NCBI RefSeq assembly: GCF_035978755.1
Contig: NZ_CP108414.1
Coordinates: forward strand, 6,634,001 to 6,698,000
Length of the DNA: 64,000 bases
Reading direction: 5' to 3'
From: Streptomyces sp. NBC_01298
GTDB lineage: Bacteria > Actinomycetota > Actinomycetes > Streptomycetales > Streptomycetaceae
The position numbers were made by a program, and so were the translations under genes. Within the stretch, counting starts at the first letter, position 1. Each line of letters begins with the position of its first letter. Below are positions 18,901 to 25,361 of this stretch, piece by piece. The notes under the pieces were generated by a model, which saw only the letters and a program-made list of their open reading frames with translations, was not told the origin of the DNA and made no database searches.

Positions 18901-19475
18901 ACCCGCTCTTCGGCCTGGAGCACGTCCTGTCCGACAAGACGGACGCCGGTATCTCCCAGCTCACCGGCGGGGAGCACGGCGACGGCGCGGTCGTCACCAT
19001 CGGCGGCATCATCTCGGGCCTCCAGCGCAAGATGACCAAGCAGGGCAACGCCTGGGCCATCGCCACCGTCGAGGACCTGGCCGGCTCCATCGAATGCATG
19101 TTCTTCCCCGCGACCTACCAGCTCGTCTCCACGCAGCTGGTCGAGGACACCGTCGTCTTCGTCAAGGGCCGGCTGGACAAGCGCGAGGACGTCCCCCGGC
19201 TGGTCGCCATGGAGATGATGGTCCCCGACGTCTCGAACGCCGGGACCAACGCCCCGGTCGTCCTCACCATCCCCACCGTCAAGGTCACCCCGCCGATGGT
19301 GACCCGGCTCGGCGAGATCCTGCGCCACCACCAGGGCAACAGCGAGGTCCGCATCAAGCTCCAGGGGCCGCGCACCACCACCGTGCTCCGGCTCGACAAG
19401 CACCGGGTCAAGCCGGACCCGGCGCTCTTCGGCGACCTCAAGGTGCTGCTCGGCCCGTCCTGCCTGGCCGGCTAG
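15930..19475 (+). CDS. dnaE: DNA polymerase III alpha subunit
   Basis: 1181 aa, the normal DnaE1 length, from GTG 15930 with AGGAGC upstream. The PHP domain starts with HLHVHTQYSLLDGAARL and keeps the metal-binding His residues, so exonuclease proofreading by this domain, as known in actinobacteria, is possible. The polymerase core has GPGRGSAAGS and the catalytic Asp block MPDVDIDFDERRR. A C-terminal OB-fold contains VTIGGIISGLQRKMTKQG. This is the main replicative polymerase. It is a single-gene unit ending at a very long hairpin. Confidence 0.98.
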   Translation: MTKTPFTHLHVHTQYSLLDGAARLKDMFNACNEMGMTHIAMSDHGNLHGAYDFFHTAKKAGVTPIIGIEAYVAPESRRNKRRIQWGQPHQKRDDVSGSGGYTHKTIWAASSTGLHNLFRLSSDAYAEGWLTKWPRMDKETISQWSEGLIASTGCPSGELQTRLRLGQFDEALKAASEYQDIFGKDRYFLELMDHGIEIERRVRDGLLEVGKKLGIPPLVTNDSHYTYAHESAAHDALLCIQTGKNLSDPDRFRFDGTGYYLKSTEEMYAVDSSDAWQEGCRNTLLVAEQVDTTGMFEAKNLMPKFEIPEDGYTEITWFKEEVRRGMARRYPGGVPEDRQRQADYELDVIIQMGFPGYFLVVADFIMWAKNQGIAVGPGRGSAAGSIVAYAMGITDLDPITHGLIFERFLNPERVSMPDVDIDFDERRRVEVIRYVTDKYGDDKVAMIGTYGKIKAKNAIKDSARVLGYPYAMGDRLTKAMPADVLGKGIDLNGITDPSHPRYGEAGEIRAMYENEPDVKKVIDTARGVEGLVRQMGVHAAGVIMSSEPIVDHAPVWVRHTDGVTITQWDYPQCESLGLIKMDFLGLRNLTIMDDAVKMVKANKGIDLDLLGLPLDDPKTFELLGRGDTLGVFQFDGGPMRSLLRLMKPDNFEDISAVSALYRPGPMGMNSHTNYALRKNKQQEITPIHPELEEPLREILGVTYGLIVYQEQVQKAAQIIAGYSLGEADILRRVMGKKKPDELAKNFVIFEAGAKEKGFSDQAIKALWDVLVPFAGYAFNKAHSAAYGLVSYWTAYLKANFPAEYMAGLLTSVKDDKDKSAIYLNECRRMGIKVLPPNVNESEPNFAAQGDDVILFGLTAVRNVGTNVVESIIKSRKAKGKYSSFPDFLDKVEAVVCNKRTVESLIKAGAFDEMGHTRKGLVAHHEPMIDNVVAVKRKEAEGQFDLFGGMGDEDASDEPGFGLDVEFSDVEWEKSYLLAQEREMLGLYVSDHPLFGLEHVLSDKTDAGISQLTGGEHGDGAVVTIGGIISGLQRKMTKQGNAWAIATVEDLAGSIECMFFPATYQLVSTQLVEDTVVFVKGRLDKREDVPRLVAMEMMVPDVSNAGTNAPVVLTIPTVKVTPPMVTRLGEILRHHQGNSEVRIKLQGPRTTTVLRLDKHRVKPDPALFGDLKVLLGPSCLAG

Positions 19476-19484
19476 GCACCTGCC

Positions 19485-19546
19485 CCACCCCGCATGCGGA
19501 AGGCCCGCCCCTGTCGACGGGGGCGGGCCTTCCGCATGCGGGGTGG
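19485..19546. terminator. Very long bidirectional terminator hairpin
   Basis: A perfect 27-bp stem (19485-19511 with 19520-19546) closes an 8-nt loop TGTCGACG. It includes CGCATGCGGAAGGCCCGCCCC and its complement. It lies between the convergent dnaE and 56-aa-protein genes and ends six bases before the latter's stop codon. Confidence 0.92.
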
Positions 19547-19551
19547 AGGCG

Positions 19552-19722
19552 TCAGTTGTGGCCGAACTTCTTTTCCTTGCGCTTGCCGGCCATCTGCAGC
19601 GGGCTCGGGGCCGCCGGGGTCGAGGACGAGGACGAGGAGTCCATCGAGCTCTTCGCCGGATCCTGTGCGGCCGAGCGCTCTTCGGACTTGGCGGGCTGCT
19701 GGCGGTTCTTGTTCTTGGCCAT
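19552..19722 (-). CDS. 56-aa hydrophilic protein of unknown function
   Basis: ATG 19722 has GGAGG upstream (reading the minus strand), and the frame closes at TGA 19552. The protein starts MAKNKNRQQPAKSEERSA, has a run of six Ser (MDSSSSSS) and ends QMAGKRKEKKFGHN. It is very charged, with no membrane segment or Cys, and probably disordered. Good codon bias, a ribosome site and its own terminator make it a real gene. I do not recognise the family. Confidence 0.75.
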   Translation of the reverse strand: MAKNKNRQQPAKSEERSAAQDPAKSSMDSSSSSSTPAAPSPLQMAGKRKEKKFGHN

Positions 19723-19774
19723 GGGATGCCTCCGTGGGGGGTGTAGGGGCCAGGGCCGCCTTCACACTCACACA

Positions 19775-19790
19775 GCGCCGTAAACGGCGC
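19775..19790. promoter_or_regulatory. Inverted repeat in the divergent promoter region
   Basis: GCGCCGT-AA-ACGGCGC, perfect 7-bp arms followed by ATTTT. It lies in the 220-bp gap between the divergent 56-aa-protein and NYN-protein genes. The spacer is too short for an efficient terminator loop, so an operator is the better guess. Confidence 0.4.
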
Positions 19791-19942
19791 ATTTTGGATC
19801 ATTACCGCGCGTAGTCGGGGCTCCTGCCGGGGGACTCCGGGAGATACGCCACGCCGATGATCGAGTTCCGGCCGTCAAGGCCGTTGCCGTCGGGCAGACT
19901 CGTGGAAACCGCGAAAGACACAGAGGACCCCCAGGGAAGAGG

Positions 19943-21292
19943 GTGGTACGCGTGGACCGCTGCGTCGTCCTGGTGGACGCCGGCTATCTGCTGGGCGCCG
20001 CCGCGAGCCTCCTCGCAGGAGAGCCGTCCCGCTCCCGGATCACCGTCGACCATGCGGCGCTCATCCAGGGCCTGCGCGAACGCGCCGAAGCCGACACCGA
20101 GCAGCCGCTCCTGCGGATCTACTGGTTCGACGGCGCACCCGACCGGGTACCCCAGCCCGAGCACCGGCGACTGCGCGTCATGCCCCGCGTCACCGTCCGC
20201 CTGGGCGCCCTGACCCGCAGCGACGGCCGCTGGGCCCAGAAGGGCGTCGACGCGGCCATGCACGCCGAGCTCACCGAGCTCGCCCGCAACCGGGCCTGCT
20301 CGGACGTCGTGCTCGTCACCGGCGACGGAGACCTGCTGCCCGGCCTGATGTCCGCCAAGGAACACGGGGTCGCCGTCCACCTGTGGGCCGTCCAGGCCGC
20401 CGACGGGGACTACAACCAGTCCGAGGACCTCGTCGCCGAAGCCGACGAACGCCGCGTCCTGGACCGCACCTGGATCACCCGGGCCGTCCGCGCCCGCGAC
20501 CTCACCGGACTCTGCGCCCCCGCGCCCGCCCCGCGCCCCGAGATCGCCGCCATCCTCTCCGCGCCGCTGCCCGAGGCCGCCCTCGCCGAGGCCGCCCGCG
20601 GCAGCGGCGACGGAACCCGGCCCGCGGCCCCCGTGGAGCCGGAGGAGGGCGGCGTACCGGCCGCCTCCGGGGCCGCCACCGCCAACGGCAAGACCGTCCC
20701 GACCCCCAAGGACCTCGCGGGCGCCCTGCGCGCCCCCGGCACCGCCGCGCCCGCCCCCGGGCCCGGCCAGGCCCTCGGCGGGGCCCCGGCGGGCAGCGCC
20801 CTGCGGTGGTCCTCCGACAAGGGCTGGGTCGACCGCGCCGGGCCGCTCGGCGAGCCCGCCGAGACCGCCTCGCTGCCCACCCTCGCCCAGCTCACCTCCG
20901 CCGAGCAGCGCTGGGCGGACCGCGAGGAGGACATCACCACCGTCGGCGGCGACCCCTTCGAGGTCGGCCAGGTGTTCGCCCGGCGCTGGATGGAACGGCT
21001 CCCGGAGACCGTGCACCTGCAGAAGCTCGCCACCATGTACCCGCGGATCCCGCACCGGATCGACGGGGAGCTGCTGCGCTACGCCGCCCGCTTCGGGCTC
21101 CTCGCGCACAAGGACGACCAGATCGACGAGCACGACCGCTACGCCATCCGGGCCGGCTTCTGGCGCGAGATCGACGTACGGGCGGCCGCGGAACACGTGG
21201 CCGGCGGCGGTCCGGTCGCCACCCCCGGGGCTCCCGCGGCCCCGGTGGCGGCCCCTGTGGCGGTGGCCCAGGCGGCCCCGGCAGCCGAGTAG
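19943..21292 (+). CDS. NYN-domain (PIN-like) putative RNase
   Basis: 449 aa from GTG 19943 (GTG 19952 possible); AGGGA lies upstream. Residues 4-170 are a NYN domain. Acidic residues occur in VVLVDAGYLLGA, GVDAAMHAELTELA and VLVTGDGDLLPGL, consistent with a metal-dependent nuclease site. A Pro/Ala-rich linker follows, then a conserved C-terminal helical region (EVGQVFARRWMERLPE, RIPHRIDGELLRYAARFG) that looks like an RNA- or DNA-binding winged helix. The tail is Ala/Pro-rich. Expected role: RNA processing. The target is unknown. Confidence 0.82.
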   Translation: MVRVDRCVVLVDAGYLLGAAASLLAGEPSRSRITVDHAALIQGLRERAEADTEQPLLRIYWFDGAPDRVPQPEHRRLRVMPRVTVRLGALTRSDGRWAQKGVDAAMHAELTELARNRACSDVVLVTGDGDLLPGLMSAKEHGVAVHLWAVQAADGDYNQSEDLVAEADERRVLDRTWITRAVRARDLTGLCAPAPAPRPEIAAILSAPLPEAALAEAARGSGDGTRPAAPVEPEEGGVPAASGAATANGKTVPTPKDLAGALRAPGTAAPAPGPGQALGGAPAGSALRWSSDKGWVDRAGPLGEPAETASLPTLAQLTSAEQRWADREEDITTVGGDPFEVGQVFARRWMERLPETVHLQKLATMYPRIPHRIDGELLRYAARFGLLAHKDDQIDEHDRYAIRAGFWREIDVRAAAEHVAGGGPVATPGAPAAPVAAPVAVAQAAPAAE

Positions 21293-21306
21293 GGGCCGCA
21301 ACCCCG

Positions 21307-21312
21307 TAGGCT
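21307..21312 (+). promoter_or_regulatory. Putative -10 (TAGGCT) before the ABC transporter
   Basis: TAGGCT fits the Streptomyces vegetative -10 pattern TAnnnT and ends 8 nt before GTG 21321. No Shine-Dalgarno sequence is present, so a leaderless transcript is likely. Confidence 0.5.
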
Positions 21313-21320
21313 GCTCCCTC

Positions 21321-22361
21321 GTGAGTACGGGGACAGCACAGGCGGATACGGACACGGCAGGGCCCGCGGGACCGGCTTCCGACGTGGTCTGCGCGGTACG
21401 CGACCTGGTCAAGACGTATCCCGCGGTACGAGGACGGCGCGGGGCCCCGGCCCTGCCCGAGACCCGTGCCACCGACGGGATCTCCCTGGACGTGCGGCGC
21501 GGTGAGATCTTCGGGCTGCTCGGCCCCAACGGCGCCGGCAAATCGACCCTGGTCCGCCAGCTGACCGGCCTGCTGCGGCCCGACTCCGGCTCCGTGACCC
21601 TGCTCGGCCACGACCTCGTACGCCACCCCGACCGCTCCGCCCGGCTGCTCTCCTACCTGGGCCAGGAATCCACCGCCCTCGACGAGCTCACGGTCTCGCT
21701 GGCCGCCGAGACGACCGGCCGGCTGCGGGGCCTCGGCCTGCGCGAGGCGCGGGCCGCCCGGGACTCCGTACTGGAAGAGCTCGGCCTGACCGGCATCGCC
21801 GGACGCCCCCTGAAGAAGCTGTCCGGCGGGCAGCGGCGCCTCGCGTGCTTCGCCGCCGCGCTGGTGGGGGAGCGGCCCGTCCTGGTGCTCGACGAGCCCA
21901 CGACCGGCATGGACCCGGTGGCCCGGCGGGCCGTCTGGGCCGCCGTCGACCGCCGCCGCGCCGAGACCGGGGCCACCGTGCTGCTGGTCACCCACAACGT
22001 CATCGAGGCCGAGACCGTCCTCGACCGGGTCGCCGTCATCGACCAGGGCCGGGTCATCGCCTGCGACACCCCCGCCGGGCTCAAGGCGGCGGTGTCCGGC
22101 GAGGTCCGGCTCGAACTGGTCTGGCGTACCGCGCCGCCGCTGGAGCTCCCGGAGGTCGCCGCGCTCGCCGCCGCGGCCACCGAGTCCGGTCGGCGCTGGG
22201 TGCTGCGGCTCGGACCCGACGAGGCGCGGGCGGCGGTGGCCGCCGTGACCGGCGGCCCGGCGTTCGCCGCCCTCGACGATTTCACGCTGGCCACGCCGAG
22301 CCTGGAGGACGTGTACCTCGCCCTGGGCGGACGCACCTCGAAGGGACTGGTGAAGGCGTGA
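21321..22361 (+). CDS. ABC transporter ATP-binding protein (ABC-2 type)
   Basis: 346 aa from GTG 21321. It has Walker A GPNGAGKST, signature LSGGQRR, Walker B VLVLDEPTTGMDP and an H-loop in LLVTHNVIEAE. A ~90-residue C-terminal extension is typical of drug or polysaccharide exporters of the CcmA/DrrA type. It is coupled by a GTGA overlap to the permease gene. The pair forms a two-gene exporter; the substrate is unknown. Confidence 0.93.
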   Translation: MSTGTAQADTDTAGPAGPASDVVCAVRDLVKTYPAVRGRRGAPALPETRATDGISLDVRRGEIFGLLGPNGAGKSTLVRQLTGLLRPDSGSVTLLGHDLVRHPDRSARLLSYLGQESTALDELTVSLAAETTGRLRGLGLREARAARDSVLEELGLTGIAGRPLKKLSGGQRRLACFAAALVGERPVLVLDEPTTGMDPVARRAVWAAVDRRRAETGATVLLVTHNVIEAETVLDRVAVIDQGRVIACDTPAGLKAAVSGEVRLELVWRTAPPLELPEVAALAAAATESGRRWVLRLGPDEARAAVAAVTGGPAFAALDDFTLATPSLEDVYLALGGRTSKGLVKA

Positions 22362-23191
22362 GCGCCACCGCCGCCACCACGGCCACGGCCGCCGCCGACA
22401 GCGCCGCCGACGCCGTCGCCGCACCTGTCACCGCCGCCGGCGTACTGGCACCCCGCGCCCGGTTCTTCCCGGCGCTGGCCGCCGTCTACCGGGCCCAGCT
22501 GTCCCGCGCGCGGGTCTCGCGGATCCCGCTGCTGTTCGTGGCCACCTTCCAGTCCGTCGGGATCATGATCCTGATGCGGGGCGTGGTCGACGGGGGCTCC
22601 GAGGCGCGGGCCGTCGTCGCCGGTTCCTCGGTGCTGGTCGTCGCCTTCGTCGCGCTGAACCTGCTCGCCCAGTACTTCGGCCAGCTCCGGGCCAGCGGCG
22701 GGCTCGACCACTACGCCACCCTGCCCGTGCCGCCCGCGTCCGTGGTGCTGGGCGCGGCCGCCGCGTACGCCTCCTTCACGCTGCCCGGCACGCTGGTGAC
22801 GGCCGTCTTCGGCAGCGTGCTGTTCGGGCTGCCGATGGGCGGACTGTGGATCCTGGCCGCCGTGGTGCCGCTGGCCGGCGCCGCCCTCGCCGGGCTCGGC
22901 GCCGCGCTGGGCCTGCTCGCCCCCCGGCAGGAGCTGGCCACCCTCGCCGGACAGCTCGGCATGTCGGCGGCCCTGCTGCTGGGCGTGCTGCCGCCCGAGC
23001 GGATGCCGGACGTCATCGTCTGGGCGCGGGACCTGCTGCCGTCCACGTACGGCGTGGAGGCGTTCGCGCGGACCTTCGAGCCGCACCCCGACTGGACGGC
23101 GGTCCTCCTCGACCTCGGCGTGTGCGCGGGGGTGGGCGTGCTGTCCCTCGCCGTCGCGACCTGGGCCTACCGGCGGGCAGCGGTCCGCTGA
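22358..23191 (+). CDS. ABC-2 type transporter permease
   Basis: 277 aa. GTG 22358 overlaps the ATPase stop. After an Ala/Thr-rich cytosolic head of ~35 residues there are six hydrophobic helices, including IPLLFVATFQSVGIMILM, VVLGAAAAYASFTLPGTLV and LLPSTYGVEAFARTF. The last is the usual ABC-2 membrane motif region. It should form a dimer with the ATPase in the membrane. Confidence 0.88.
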   Translation: MSATAATTATAAADSAADAVAAPVTAAGVLAPRARFFPALAAVYRAQLSRARVSRIPLLFVATFQSVGIMILMRGVVDGGSEARAVVAGSSVLVVAFVALNLLAQYFGQLRASGGLDHYATLPVPPASVVLGAAAAYASFTLPGTLVTAVFGSVLFGLPMGGLWILAAVVPLAGAALAGLGAALGLLAPRQELATLAGQLGMSAALLLGVLPPERMPDVIVWARDLLPSTYGVEAFARTFEPHPDWTAVLLDLGVCAGVGVLSLAVATWAYRRAAVR

Positions 23192-23242
23192 CGCCCGCCG
23201 GAGGGCAGGGCGGCGCCGATCGTTAAATCAAACACTTCCTGG

Positions 23243-23248
23243 CACGAT
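23243..23248 (+). promoter_or_regulatory. Putative -10 (CACGAT) of the DUF2567 gene
   Basis: The hexamer ends 6 nt before GTG 23255 and there is no ribosome site. It favours this GTG over the in-frame GTG at 23249. Confidence 0.4.
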
Positions 23249-23254
23249 GTGGGG

Positions 23255-23938
23255 GTGACCGAAGCCGTGACCCCCTATGACAAGCCCGACCAGCCGCCGT
23301 CGGAGCCGTCTTCCGCCCCGGCCGCCGAGCCCGCGTCCGAGCCCGCCTTCTCCCCGTCCGACATCCGCGACGGGGCCGCCATCGCCCTCGTGCTCGGCGT
23401 GGCCGGCGTGCTCCTCGGGCTGCTGTGGGTCTGGCTCGCGCCGCGCGTCCAGTACGTCTCCAACGGCGAGGCGGTGTTCCTGCGGGACACCGAGAGCGAG
23501 GCGCGGATCGGGGCCGACGGAACCTTCCTGCTGCTGTCCGTCGCCTTCGGCGTGCTGAGTGCGGTGGCCGTGTTCCTGTGGCGCCGGAGCGGGGGCGCGG
23601 CGCAGGTCGTCGGGCTCGCGGTGGGATCGGTCTTCGCCGCGCTGGTCGGCTGGCGGGTCGGTCTGTGGCTGGGGCCGTCCTCGGACCTGGTCGCGGTCGC
23701 CCGGAAGGCGGGGAAGGGCGTCCCCTTCGACGCTCCGCTGGAGCTGCTCGCGCACGGCGCGCTGCTCGGGTGGCCGATGGCCGCGGTCGTCGTCCACCTC
23801 GCGCTGACCGCCCTGTGGGGGACGCGGGATCCGGCGCCGGAGCTCGGGCTGTGGCCCTCCGGGTATTACCAGGCCCCTGCGGGCCCCGGCCCCGCCGTGT
23901 CCCCGGACCCGTCCGGTACGGAGCCTCCGCGCGCGTAG
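23255..23938 (+). CDS. DUF2567 membrane protein
   Basis: 227 aa from GTG 23255. A Pro/Glu/Ser-rich cytosolic head of ~40 residues is followed by four hydrophobic segments (IALVLGVAGVLLGLLWVWL, LLSVAFGVLSAVAVFLW, VVGLAVGSVFAALVGW, GALLGWPMAAVVVHLALTAL). The extracytoplasmic loop VQYVSNGEAVFLRDTESE is typical of DUF2567. The function is unknown. The stop is close to dispersed repeat C. Confidence 0.8.
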   Translation: MTEAVTPYDKPDQPPSEPSSAPAAEPASEPAFSPSDIRDGAAIALVLGVAGVLLGLLWVWLAPRVQYVSNGEAVFLRDTESEARIGADGTFLLLSVAFGVLSAVAVFLWRRSGGAAQVVGLAVGSVFAALVGWRVGLWLGPSSDLVAVARKAGKGVPFDAPLELLAHGALLGWPMAAVVVHLALTALWGTRDPAPELGLWPSGYYQAPAGPGPAVSPDPSGTEPPRA

Positions 23939-23954
23939 GCCGAGCGGCCGGTGG

Positions 23955-24069
23955 GTGAGCCCTGCGGGGCTGTCCCCTACCCGCCCTTCCACCGTTCCCC
24001 GGGCTGCGCCCGGACCCCGCCTGGGGCTCCGCCCCAGACCCCGCGCCTCAAACGCCGGCGAGGCTGGAT
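23955..24069. repeat. Dispersed Streptomyces-type intergenic repeat, copy C
   Basis: Same order of modules as copy A: GTGAGCCCTGCGGGG, CTTCCACCGTTCCCC, GGGCTGCGCCCGGACCCC, CTCCGCCCCAGACCCC and CAAACGCCGGCGAGGCTGGA. Here the terminal module is followed by its own reverse complement, which makes a terminator-like hairpin. Confidence 0.87.
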
Positions 24070-24091
24070 TCATCCAGCCCCGCCGGCGTTT
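24050..24091. terminator. Hairpin formed by the end of repeat C
   Basis: 24050-24069 and 24072-24091 are complementary over 20 bp with one mismatch, with a 2-nt spacer. It separates the convergent DUF2567 and ybaK genes and can end both transcripts. Confidence 0.8.
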
Positions 24092-24579
24092 CACCCGCGG
24101 GCGATCGGAGACGTTTCGGCTGCTGTCAGGGCGGCCAGGGTGGACGGGGCGAGTTCGACCTCCAGGCCGCGGCGGCCCGCCGAGACGCAGATCGTGGGGA
24201 AGGCCGAAGCCGAGGCGTCCAGGACCGTGCGCAGGCGCTTGCGCTGGCCCAGGGGGGAGATGCCGCCCAGGACGTAGCCCGTGGTGCGTTCCGCCAGTGC
24301 CGGGTCGGCCATCGCCGCGCGCTTCCCGCCCACCGCGGCGGCCAGGGCCTTCAGGTCGAGGCTGCCCGAGACCGGGACCACGGCGACCACCAGGGAGCCG
24401 TCCACGTCGGCGAGGAGCGTCTTGAAGACCTGCGCGGGGGAGACCCCGAGGGCCTGGGCCGCCTCCTCGCCGTAGGACGGGTGGGCCGGGTCGTGTTCGT
24501 AGGCGTGCACGGTGAAATCGGCGCCGGCCGCCGTCAGGGCCACGATCGCCGGAGTGCCCGCCGGCTTCTTCTTCGCCAT
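24091..24579 (-). CDS. ybaK: YbaK/EbsC-type aminoacyl-tRNA deacylase
   Basis: 162 aa. TPAIVALTAAGADFTVHAYEHD, VFKTLLADVDG, VVPVSGSLDLKALAAAVGGK, the Gly loop GYVLGGISPLGQRKRL and TICVSAGRRGLEVELAP cover the whole YbaK fold, including the catalytic Lys in KTL. The family removes Cys from mis-charged tRNA(Pro). The stop codon is formed at the edge of the repeat C hairpin. It may share a transcript with the Lon-domain gene 10 bp upstream. Confidence 0.93.
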   Translation of the reverse strand: MAKKKPAGTPAIVALTAAGADFTVHAYEHDPAHPSYGEEAAQALGVSPAQVFKTLLADVDGSLVVAVVPVSGSLDLKALAAAVGGKRAAMADPALAERTTGYVLGGISPLGQRKRLRTVLDASASAFPTICVSAGRRGLEVELAPSTLAALTAAETSPIARG

Positions 24580-24589
24580 GGGTCCTTCG

Positions 24590-25327
24590 TCAGTTGGGGC
24601 TCGTCGGCGCGCGGGTGAGGTCCACGGCCGGGAGCGAGGGGAGGTGGCGGATGACGGCCGTCTCGGTGCGCAGCAGCTTCAGCTCCTCCGCGAGGCGGGT
24701 CGCCGTGTCCGGGGCCTGGAGGAGGCGCTGCTTCGCCGGGATGTCCAGCACCGCGGCGGCCGCGACCAGGTACGAGACCACCGACGGCTCGTCGGGGAGG
24801 TCCATGCCCGTCAGGGATCGTTCGCGGGCTCCGGCGAGGCGCTTCTGATAGGTGCGGAACGCCCGCAGCACGCCCTCGGCCAGCGCGCCCGCGCCGTCGC
24901 CCGCATCCTCCGGGAGCTCCTCCAGCTCCGCCACGAGGAACGGGCCGGACGCGTCGACCGACAGCAGCCGCACCCGGACGGTGCCGGTGGCCATGACCTC
25001 GAAGCTGCCGTCCTCGCGCTCCCGGATGGAGGCGGCGTCCGCGATGCAGCCCACCCGGTGGAAGGCCTGGACCGGGTCCGCTCCGAAACCGGCGGCCGGG
25101 CCGCGCTCGGGCACGGCCGTCTGGTCGGGCAGGCCGGGCGCGGTCGGGGCGACCTCCCGGCCGTCGCGGATCGCGACGACCGCGAAGCGGCGGGGCTCGT
25201 CCTCTCCCGCCTTCAGCAGCTCGCGCATCATGGCGCGATAACGCTCCTCGAAGATGTTCAGCGGGAGGACGAGTCCCGGGAACAGCACCGAGTTCAGCGG
25301 GAAGAGGGGCAGGCGAACGGTGGTCAC
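24590..25327 (-). CDS. Lon N-domain (LON substrate-binding) protein
   Basis: 245 aa from GTG 25327. RLPLFPLNSVLFPGLVLPLNIFEERYRAMMREL is the classic N-terminal domain of Lon, followed by GCIADAASIREREDGSF and a helical second half. No AAA+ or Ser-Lys protease domain is present, so it is a stand-alone LON substrate-binding protein, common in actinobacteria. Its role is unknown; adaptor or folding functions are only guesses. It lies 10 bp before ybaK on the same strand. Confidence 0.9.
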   Translation of the reverse strand: MTTVRLPLFPLNSVLFPGLVLPLNIFEERYRAMMRELLKAGEDEPRRFAVVAIRDGREVAPTAPGLPDQTAVPERGPAAGFGADPVQAFHRVGCIADAASIREREDGSFEVMATGTVRVRLLSVDASGPFLVAELEELPEDAGDGAGALAEGVLRAFRTYQKRLAGARERSLTGMDLPDEPSVVSYLVAAAAVLDIPAKQRLLQAPDTATRLAEELKLLRTETAVIRHLPSLPAVDLTRAPTSPN

Positions 25328-25361
25328 GAGGCACAGGGTAATGGCCGGGGCCGGGGGGTGG

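Noticed and set aside
15915..19802. 1295-codon open frame antisense to dnaE
   Set aside because: The product is Asp/His/Val/Gly-rich with no domain order, and it is the mirror of dnaE codon bias in high-GC DNA.
19857..20213. 118-codon frame upstream of and overlapping the NYN gene
   Set aside because: It overlaps the NYN gene in another frame and has shadow composition; no ribosome site.
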